Source of the DNA: Bacteroidia bacterium
GTDB taxonomy: Bacteria; Bacteroidota; Bacteroidia; Bacteroidales; BM520
Direction: 5' to 3'
Assembly (NCBI GenBank): GCA_009930445.1
Contig: RZYD01000137.1
Coordinates: 1 to 6,476, forward strand
DNA length: 6,476 bases
Below the pieces are notes generated by a model. The model ran no database searches and was not told the origin of the DNA. It saw nothing but the letters and a program-made list of their open reading frames with translations. Every line of letters begins with the position of its first letter. Positions within the stretch are counted from its first letter, which is position 1. Positions 1 through 3,944 of this stretch are shown here, in pieces. Position numbers and translations under genes: made by a program.

Positions 1-2
1 GG

Positions 3-146
3 ATCACCAACGGCGTCGCCGAAGGACTGAACAGCAAGATCATGAGCATCAAGCGAAAGGCGTGTGGGTACAGCAACAAGGATCATTTCAAGACGGCGAT
101 CTATTATTTCTGCGGCGGACTCGATCTGTACCCGAGGTCAGTTTGA
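3..146 (+). CDS. ISL3-family transposase, C-terminal fragment (5' end outside window)
   Basis: Reading from base 3, 47 codons run open to a TGA at 144-146. The peptide begins ITNGVAEGLNSKI and ends YYFCGGLDLYPRSV. This is the typical C-terminus of ISL3-family DDE transposases, where a segment like 'TN..AEGLN.KI..IKR.A.GY.N...F..AI...CGGLDL.P' closes the catalytic domain; the glutamate in AEGLN is probably the last catalytic acid of the DDE triad. The start of the gene lies left of the window, so I cannot tell whether the copy is intact. The stop codon is followed directly by a terminal inverted repeat of the same family, as expected. No stop or frameshift is visible in the part seen, and it is less decayed than the other transposase remnants in the window. 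Confidence 0.85.
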   Translation: MTNGVAEGLNSKIMSIKRKACGYSNKDHFKTAIYYFCGGLDLYPRSV

Positions 147-147
147 A

Positions 148-177
148 CACGTTACCCACAGAGTTTCCGGAAGGACC
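148..177 (-). repeat. Terminal inverted repeat of the ISL3-type element
   Basis: The outer tip GGTCC is at 177-173, followed by TTCCGGAAACTCTGTGGGTA toward the stop codon of the transposase. The assignment rests on family resemblance and position, because the partner repeat is not in the window. Confidence 0.6.
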
Positions 178-185
178 TTATTAAT

Positions 186-1919
186 TCATTCATTAGAACT
201 ACTTGAATTATTGATGAAGTTATCCACAATCTTATATGCTCCATTGCATTCATTAATTATTTTTGAAAAGAACACTCCATCTCCTCGCAATGTTCTGCAA
301 TTCCTTTTTTTTTCAATATCTGTTTTATACTTAGAATATAATGAAAGCTTCTTGCACCATTCGTTTTTGAATATAAGTTCAAACACTGCGTTGGAAAAAC
401 CTTCTTTGCCTCCTATATGAAGAAAATCCCATATCCACAATCCGATAATATAAACTTCGTTCTTTTCGTGATACCTGATTTTTCCCATGCTTTTTTTAGC
501 GACATCGGCAACACTACTCATAACTTCATTAATACATCGACTATCGTCAGCATTTTTTTTAAAAGGATAATTAGCGTGCAAAGAAAGTTTAGCTGTATCA
601 GGCGCGTTTCCCGGAAAAAACTTCCTCGAACAAAAACTCACATGATCGTCTTTAGACAAAACATCTCTTTTATAGTAAGAGAATGCTCTATCTGCAGAAA
701 TCCTCAATGACAAGTCAGAAAAAACAAATCCATATTCATCATAAATTTCTGACAATAAATCTTCAACAACTACAATAGAAGGATTTGCATCTTTTAAATT
801 ATCAGAAAAGAAACTTTTCGATTTATTCGTTTTTAATATTATGTATTTTTTTATTGTACAATCTTGTAAAATACACTCATAGTTATCTGATAACGAATTG
901 AATATACTCCAAAATTTCTCTTTACTTTCAAAAAGACAATCTTTGCAAGATTTATTCAAGCTAATATTTCGATTCATTTGCGTTGAGAAAATATACAGAA
1001 TTTCATCAATTTTTCTTTTCAGAGATTCATTGCTCTTAACATCAGAAAAAAATCGTCGCTTAACAAACTCTCGTCGCCAAAATGAAATCTCCTCATACAC
1101 ATGGAGCGATTTGAAGACATTATTTCCTTTTTTGGCTTCGAATTCGGAAGGCACCTTCATTTCTGCCTGCTTGTCGACACATTCCACAAGAGCTCTTGCC
1201 TTGCAAAAAATATCTTTTGCCCGCCTTATAGACAAACCTGTCTTTTCAATATCTTTAGCATTACAATATTGTTCAGAACTAATCATCATCAAGATGTAAG
1301 ATGCTAGATATTGCACAGGCACATCAATAACGAAGTCAGAAGCATAAATATTGGGAACCCAATTCCATACTACGCCATCACACAATGTTTCATAATAACA
1401 TGAATGGTTTTTATCACGCGATAATTTCTCTTTTTTTTGGTGATAAAGATAAAAATTCTCATCTTTAGAAGCAATTTGCATATCAAAATATAAATATTCA
1501 TCATCCTTAAAATTTATCCGCAAGCCATGTCCGCAGGACACAAGATAAACCATCCATGCTCTCATAACATTAATTTTCAATCTTTGAGTGGATTCAATTT
1601 TTAACAAGATATCTAACTTTTCTTGAAGATCTTTAATTGTGTTTGAAGAAATATTATCTTTAATACGCTTAGAAACAAATTCTATACTATCCGAAAATTG
1701 CCATGCCCTCCGAGCATCACTGATTAATCGCATCGCACTTTTCTTACCAGCAATTTTCTCAACAGATCTACAAAATTTTAAAGTTACACCTTCAGCTTCT
1801 TCTGACAACATCTGAGACAACATTAACATTTGTATTTCATGATTACTCAAAAAAGATGAAGATTCAAGAACATTTGCATCTAATACAACAAGTGGTTTCT
1901 GATTATTGTCATCACTCAT
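186..1919 (-). CDS. Unrecognised 577-residue protein, AT-rich orphan gene boxed between IS ends
   Basis: An uninterrupted minus-strand frame starts at the ATG at 1919-1917 and stops at TGA (188-186). I do not recognise the family. The protein is rich in Lys, Ser, Asn, Phe and Tyr and looks soluble: no signal peptide and no clear run of membrane segments. Visible points are LDANVL at residues 13-18 (PIN-domain-like in form only), an aromatic stretch GVVWNWVPNIY from about 182, a CxxC pair (CKDC, 325-328) and GLWIWDF at 493-499. The C-terminus ends in a serine run, NNSSSSNE. The next in-frame ATG lies well inside the protein, so the 1919 start is preferred, although the upstream GGG at about 12 bases is a poor Shine-Dalgarno. 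The intact 1.7-kb frame amid decayed transposase sequence suggests recent arrival or selection. The function could be defence, toxin or other cargo; the sequence does not say which. Confidence 0.8.
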   Translation of the reverse strand: MSDDNNQKPLVVLDANVLESSSFLSNHEIQMLMLSQMLSEEAEGVTLKFCRSVEKIAGKKSAMRLISDARRAWQFSDSIEFVSKRIKDNISSNTIKDLQEKLDILLKIESTQRLKINVMRAWMVYLVSCGHGLRINFKDDEYLYFDMQIASKDENFYLYHQKKEKLSRDKNHSCYYETLCDGVVWNWVPNIYASDFVIDVPVQYLASYILMMISSEQYCNAKDIEKTGLSIRRAKDIFCKARALVECVDKQAEMKVPSEFEAKKGNNVFKSLHVYEEISFWRREFVKRRFFSDVKSNESLKRKIDEILYIFSTQMNRNISLNKSCKDCLFESKEKFWSIFNSLSDNYECILQDCTIKKYIILKTNKSKSFFSDNLKDANPSIVVVEDLLSEIYDEYGFVFSDLSLRISADRAFSYYKRDVLSKDDHVSFCSRKFFPGNAPDTAKLSLHANYPFKKNADDSRCINEVMSSVADVAKKSMGKIRYHEKNEVYIIGLWIWDFLHIGGKEGFSNAVFELIFKNEWCKKLSLYSKYKTDIEKKRNCRTLRGDGVFFSKIINECNGAYKIVDNFINNSSSSNE

Positions 1920-1936
1920 CTTATTAACCCGTTTAT

Positions 1937-2330
1937 CTGTCTACGGTTTTGGACACGTCTTTGATTAATCAAGCCGCTACGATCGCGGACTCCAAAAGGG
2001 CTAGACAAAGTTCCTACGCAGTGTCGAACCACCGAATCGCGAGCAGGTTCTACCTCAGGGCCGAACGAACCGTTCCGCGATCCTTCAGCCTAGGGGATCT
2101 CTGACGGGATGGCGAAATCTGAATGTAGTGAACAACATGGTCGAGCAAATCGTCGTCACTGTGAAGTCCTACAAAACTCCTACGACCTAGGGCACCTTCA
2201 AGATTCCAGCCTTCCGGGCGTAATGCGTGGACCTGTGGATACCCCAGACACTACACACCATAACCAGCCCACTCATCTGACCGGTTGAGGACGAGGAGGG
2301 GTGACTCAATCCTGGCTCATCCTATTAAAG
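1937..2330 (-). pseudogene. Probable IS5-family transposase remnant (C-terminal part), several stops
   Basis: One minus-strand frame can be followed through this stretch. It reads through ISPSRQRSPRLKDRG, then VRSALR, stop, NLLAIRWFDTA, stop, ELCLALLESAIVAA, stop, LIKDVSKT. This resembles the C-terminus of IS5/IS427-type transposases, where 'IPSR..R', '.ERFF..LK.FR.IATRYDKTA' and an 'FLA...LASA' helix follow one another. At least five in-frame stops and lost residues show it is non-functional. The similarity is by eye and partial, so the family name is tentative; the inactive state is clear. It ends within about 20 bases of the start codon of the 577-residue gene, so the element edge may supply or have replaced that gene's promoter. 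The exact element end near 1937 is a guess based on the composition change. Confidence 0.4.
1961..1972. promoter_or_regulatory. 12-bp perfect palindrome upstream of the 577-residue gene
   Basis: TTGATTAATCAA is self-complementary and sits 42 bases upstream of the start codon at 1919, a position where an operator or promoter element would act. Its half TTGATT resembles a -35 box, but no convincing -10 box lies at 16-18 bases from it. It falls within the probable IS5-type remnant, so it may simply be IS sequence. The regulatory role is an inference. Confidence 0.25.
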
Positions 2331-2336
2331 CGTACT

Positions 2337-2580
2337 GTGACTTTTGCGGACACTAATCGCGTCAAGGGCGATGCTATCAAGGACGTCGACTAGGCTCGGT
2401 ATGCCGAAACGCCAGTACAGATGGTGTTTAAGGATATCCTGGACCACATCCCAGCCGACGTCCAGCAACCTGGAAACATCCAAGCATCGTCATCGCCTTG
2501 AAAAGCTGCAGGACAAAACGCGCGAAAGCTATGTGTAACGCCGCCTTGGCTCGGCAATGCGCAACTCGATTCAGCGAGCA
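2337..2580 (-). pseudogene. ISL3-family transposase remnant, frameshifted and truncated
   Basis: On the minus strand from 2477 to about 2337 the frame reads VSRLLDVGWDVVQDILKHHL and then YWRFGIPSLVDVLDSIALDAISVRKSH. This fits the middle of ISL3 transposases: 'VARLLGVGWDTVK.I....L..R' (the helix-turn-helix region) and then 'IAIDEIS..KGH', where the first catalytic aspartate would be. The upstream piece FARFVLQLFKAMTML (about 2526-2482) matches the preceding '.RFT..FEA' region but lies in another frame, so there is a frameshift near 2480. In the catalytic motif Glu is replaced (LDAIS for IDEIS). After SH the ISL3 similarity stops and the IS5-like remnant follows, with stop codons at the join. 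Nothing here could make an active enzyme. Whether it derives from the same IS type as the copy at the left edge cannot be told, because the two pieces do not overlap. Confidence 0.55.
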
Positions 2581-2641
2581 ATTCCCCATCTCCTCGACCT
2601 CCACAGCGCATAAAAAAAGCGAAACCATTCACAATGAATAA

Positions 2642-2645
2642 TTAC
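2642..2645. repeat. Target site duplication (TTAC), left copy
   Basis: TTAC abuts the outermost TGTCA of the IS21-type element and is repeated exactly at 3203-3206. Four bases could match by chance (1 in 256), but both copies lie precisely at the ends defined independently by the inverted repeats. Confidence 0.8.
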
Positions 2646-2671
2646 TGTCAACGGAACTCGAAAAGTGACCC
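2646..2671 (+). repeat. Terminal inverted repeat of the IS21-type element (istB-side end)
   Basis: Begins TGTCAACGGAACTCGAAAAG and continues TGACCC. It pairs with 3202-3177 with six mismatches. The short hairpin at 2675-2693 lies just inside it. Confidence 0.85.
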
Positions 2672-2674
2672 ATT

Positions 2675-2693
2675 CTTGCCGCTTTTCGGCAAG
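2675..2693. repeat. Hairpin inside the IS21 end
   Basis: Arms CTTGCCG and CGGCAAG (7 bp, perfect) around a 5-base loop. It sits between the two TGACCCA-type sites at this end of the element. On the minus strand it follows the end of the istA remnant, but no T-run follows, so it is not a typical intrinsic terminator. Confidence 0.55.
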
Positions 2694-3114
2694 TCAAAAC
2701 TGACCCACCCAGCCTAATCCTCTGTCAACAACCTGCGTCTGCTGGCCGTACTCGGTCTCAAAACACTTCACGACTTCCGGGATTTCCACGGGCTTGAGCG
2801 ATCGCAGGAAGTTGCGCACCGAGCGCTCGCAGCCGTCACAACCAAGCGAGGCAATCTCCCGATACAGGACCGTGGCGGGTAAACGGTGCGGCATGGCTGC
2901 CGCGACGCGATCTTCCAAGTAGCTCTTGAATGGATCGGAATGGATCGACCTTGCAAGGCCAATCCGGACGCTTCTTGTACCTTTGCCAGGTCTTGCTGCG
3001 CAGGCAACGCCTGACCGTGTTCCGCGATATGCCCATGGCTCGGGCAATTTCTCAAACGCTCTTGCCCTGCTTGGCGAGAAGCCGAATCTCCATGCTCGTC
3101 TCCTGTGTGATCAT
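2694..3114 (-). pseudogene. istA: istA remnant (IS21 transposase N-terminus), nonsense codon, frameshift and deletion
   Basis: IstA is the DDE transposase of IS21 elements and works with the ATPase IstB. The original start is probably the ATG at 3114-3112 (MITQETSMEIRLLAKQGKSV...). Codon 21 is TGA (3054-3052), where the family has Arg in 'SVREIAR'; CGA to TGA is a single C-to-T change. Reading past it gives the helix-turn-helix EIARAMGISRNTVRRCL. At 2928-2947 a tandem copy of 10 bases shifts the frame; beyond it the reading is again IstA-like (FKSYLEDRVAAAMPHRLPAT ... CFETEYGQQTQV). After QTQV (about 2730) the homology ends where family members continue into the catalytic core, and sequence of the element's other end takes over. 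So the HTH region survives in pieces, the DDE core and istB are gone, and the gene is dead by three independent lesions. Confidence 0.85.
2928..2947. repeat. 10-bp tandem duplication in istA
   Basis: GAATGGATCG occurs twice without a spacer. Removing one copy restores the istA frame across VDPFKSYLEDRV, so the duplication is the frameshifting mutation. Confidence 0.85.
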
Positions 3115-3115
3115 C

Positions 3116-3135
3116 GTCACCCCCTGCGGGGTGAC
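3116..3135. repeat. Perfect hairpin directly upstream of the istA start
   Basis: Arms GTCACCCC and GGGGTGAC (8 bp) around the loop CTGC. On the minus strand the structure ends one base before the istA ATG (3114), so the transcript would carry it at the translation start and could restrict transposase synthesis. It may also be a protein-binding site of the element. Confidence 0.5.
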
Positions 3136-3176
3136 TCGTTACAAGAAAGGTGGGTCAAATTTCACTTTCCAAGGGG

Positions 3177-3202
3177 GGGGCACTTTTACTTTTCCGCTGA
3201 CA
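3177..3202 (-). repeat. Terminal inverted repeat of the IS21-type element (istA-side end)
   Basis: Read on the minus strand it begins TGTCAGCGGAAAAGTAAAAG and continues TGCCCC. The adjacent run of eight or more G on the plus strand (3173-3180) looks like a slippage-prone spot and makes this end the more decayed of the two. Confidence 0.85.
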
Positions 3203-3206
3203 TTAC
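3203..3206. repeat. Target site duplication (TTAC), right copy
   Basis: Matches 2642-2645. The same four bases recur at 3213-3216 inside a second ATTACAA, 10 bases further on, but only the 3203 copy touches the element end. Confidence 0.8.
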
Positions 3207-3358
3207 AAGCTATTACAAAAAAATCACGAAAATTTTGCTTACAGGTACCGGACGGGCAATTCGAACAAAGCTAGCTCCCATGTCGAAGGAGGCAGAAAAT
3301 TGAAGGTTTGAAAGCGATACATTCACCAACACTTAGCACCTAACTCAAAGGAAGGAAA
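3207..3358 (+). promoter_or_regulatory. Upstream region of the alpA-like gene set; no clear promoter
   Basis: This AT-rich stretch between the IS21 element and the first gene must hold the native promoter unless transcription enters from the IS. TTGAAA at 3308 with ACTTAG 17 bases on is the best sigma-70 match but weak. A consensus AAGGAGG at 3286-3292 has no real gene behind it: only the 3-codon frame TTG AAG GTT TGA at 3300, or a 14-codon frame if ATT at 3299 were used. An ATTACAA pair (3202-3208, 3212-3218) is spaced 10 bases apart. Confidence 0.3.
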
Positions 3359-3586
3359 ATGAGCAAGAAAATTTTGAAAATCGAATCTGTATCAGAACTC
3401 TTGGCGTCTCAATGGCTCACTGAAAAAGAAGTTGCGGCACTTACGCGCCTTAGCCTCTCAACATTAAGATCACATCGATTTGCTGGAAAGGGACTCCCCT
3501 ACGCAAAGCTGGGGCGTATGGTTCGATACTCTGCCTCTGAGGTGGAGCGCTACATGGAGTCGCGGCAAATTTACCCTAGCAATTAG
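3359..3586 (+). CDS. AlpA/excisionase-like helix-turn-helix DNA-binding protein
   Basis: A 75-residue basic protein. Residues about 19-68 (WLTEKEVAALTRLSLSTLRSHR... LPYAKLGRMVRYSASEVERYM) form a MerR-like winged helix of the HTH_17/AlpA type: 'LT.KEVA.L...S..T' recognition helix, a loop with the conserved 'G.P..K.G..VRY', and a closing helix starting at S/D-x-x-E. Proteins of this kind regulate integrase genes in P4-like prophages or act as excision directionality factors, and are common as the first gene of integrative elements and satellites. The ATG at 3359 is preceded by AAAGGAAGG at a suitable distance. It is the first gene of a plus-strand set with the 63-residue protein and the large ATPase. 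No integrase is present here for it to control, so the target could be its own operon or a gene beyond the window. The recognition of the domain is firm; the specific role is inferred. The IS21 element sits 156 bases upstream. Confidence 0.88.
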   Translation: MSKKILKIESVSELLASQWLTEKEVAALTRLSLSTLRSHRFAGKGLPYAKLGRMVRYSASEVERYMESRQIYPSN

Positions 3587-3589
3587 ATT

Positions 3590-3610
3590 AGGCTAGCAAA
3601 CAACTAGCCT
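3590..3610. repeat. Hairpin just after the alpA-like stop codon
   Basis: Arms AGGCTAG (3590-3596) and CTAGCCT (3604-3610), 7-base loop, beginning 3 bases after the TAG at 3586. No T-run follows, so it would be a weak intrinsic terminator at most. The larger inverted repeat at 3611 begins on the very next base. Confidence 0.55.
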
Positions 3611-3655
3611 GTCGATGCGATCTTCATAAGTGGGAGACTTCTAAATCGCATCGAC
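3611..3655. repeat. 11-bp perfect inverted repeat between the first two small genes
   Basis: Arms GTCGATGCGAT (3611-3621) and ATCGCATCGAC (3645-3655) enclose 23 bases, inside which AAGT/ACTT (3628-3631, 3637-3640) can form a small nested stem with a GGGAG loop. There is no T-tract after it. As RNA it could be a processing or stability element; as DNA it could be a binding site for a dimeric regulator or an origin structure. The loop GGGAG is purine-rich like a ribosome binding site but has no start codon behind it. Confidence 0.6.
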
Positions 3656-3694
3656 ACACCTAAACTGAGAACTCTTTAATCAAAGGATTGAACC

Positions 3695-3886
3695 ATGAAC
3701 ATACCATGTCTAAATAATGCATCTGAAAATTCAGATGCCAATGTTAAAAATATGATAACGCAATGTGTCGACACGCTACGAGAGGCATTGGCTGAAGATC
3801 TCGATGGAATAGATAAAATTGACATCATGGCAGAGCCAAAGACTTTTTATCGTATTACATTCAGTGTATACCCAAAGGCGAAATAA
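3695..3886 (+). CDS. Small unrecognised protein (63 residues) in the alpA-ATPase set
   Basis: The frame begins at ATG 3695, preceded by AAAGGA (3682-3687) at 7 bases, and ends at TAA 3884-3886. I do not recognise it. The protein has a polar, Asn-rich start (NIPCLNNASENSDANVKN), an acidic amphipathic helix around residues 20-38 (MITQCVDTLREALAEDLDGI) and a likely beta strand near the end (FYRITFSVYPK). There is no signal peptide or membrane segment. Its position between a DNA-binding regulator and a replication-type ATPase, with its own ribosome binding site and flanking inverted repeats, suggests an accessory or control protein for the element. That role is inferred from context only. The base composition matches the downstream gene, arguing that it travels with it. 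Confidence 0.65.
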   Translation: MNIPCLNNASENSDANVKNMITQCVDTLREALAEDLDGIDKIDIMAEPKTFYRITFSVYPKAK

Positions 3887-3898
3887 ACACAAAGCAAT

Positions 3899-3929
3899 CA
3901 CATGGGCTGAATATTGATCAGCCCATGTG
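3899..3929. repeat. 12-bp perfect inverted repeat touching the ribosome binding site of the large ATPase gene
   Basis: Arms CACATGGGCTGA (3899-3910) and TCAGCCCATGTG (3918-3929) with a 7-base loop. The 3' arm ends one base before AAGGAG (3931-3936), the Shine-Dalgarno sequence of the gene at 3945. No T-run follows, so it is unlikely to terminate transcription. The placement suits control of translation of the ATPase gene, protection of the mRNA 5' end after processing, or an operator. Confidence 0.65.
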
Positions 3930-3944
3930 TAAGGAGAATACAAA

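Larger units (their letters stand above)
1..177 (+). mobile_element. Right end of an ISL3-family insertion sequence
   Basis: The segment contains the transposase 3' end and then the element's terminus. Read inward on the minus strand from 177, the end is GGTCCTTCCGGAAACTCTGT followed by GGGTAACGTG. This resembles ISL3-family termini, which begin GG and carry a CCGGAAA-like core followed by GTGGGTAA. The family usually makes 8-bp target duplications, which would make 178-185 (TTATTAAT) the right-hand duplicate; the left copy is outside the window, so this is unconfirmed. The base composition drops sharply to AT-rich right after 177, supporting this as the boundary. Confidence 0.75.
2646..3202 (-). 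mobile_element. Internally deleted IS21-family element with both ends and target duplication
   Basis: The element runs from TGTCAACGGAA at 2646 to its counterpart TGTCAGCGGAA read on the minus strand from 3202. The first 26 bases of the two ends match at 20 positions. Just inside each end are the family's repeated sites of the form (A)AAA.TGACCCA: 2660-2672 and 2695-2707 at one end, 3151-3163 and 3177-3189 at the other. Both sides carry TTAC (2642-2645 and 3203-3206), a perfect 4-bp duplication, within the range IS21 elements make. Only about 0.4 kb of istA survives; the rest of istA and all of istB are missing, leaving 557 bp where a full element is around 2-2.5 kb. With intact ends it could in principle be moved by a related IS21 transposase elsewhere in the genome, but not by itself. 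Confidence 0.88.

Noticed and set aside
301..320. T-rich run that could be taken for a terminator of a plus-strand gene
   Set aside because: It encodes part of the minus-strand protein and no stable stem precedes it.
64..420. Plus-strand open frame of 118 codons
   Set aside because: It starts inside the ISL3 transposase frame, runs through the terminal repeat and then lies opposite the 577-residue gene; no ribosome binding site and no coherent protein.
417..1307. Several plus-strand frames of 68-133 codons opposite the 577-residue gene
   Set aside because: They lie antisense to a much longer intact frame, lack ribosome binding sites and have the composition expected of antisense readings of an AT-rich gene.
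2344..2538. Plus-strand frame of 64 codons
   Set aside because: It lies antisense to the ISL3-type remnant, with no ribosome binding site or family resemblance.
2390..2632. Minus-strand frames of 66 and 80 codons
   Set aside because: They mix readings of the frameshifted ISL3 remnant; the family similarity jumps between frames near 2480, so neither is a real gene.
2926..3303. Plus-strand frames of 114 and 125 codons across the IS21 element
   Set aside because: They read antisense through the istA remnant and the G-run of the element end; no gene-like features.
3899..3929. Reading the 12-bp inverted repeat as an intrinsic terminator
   Set aside because: No T-run follows and a ribosome binding site comes directly after the 3' arm, so a role in translation or as a binding site fits better.
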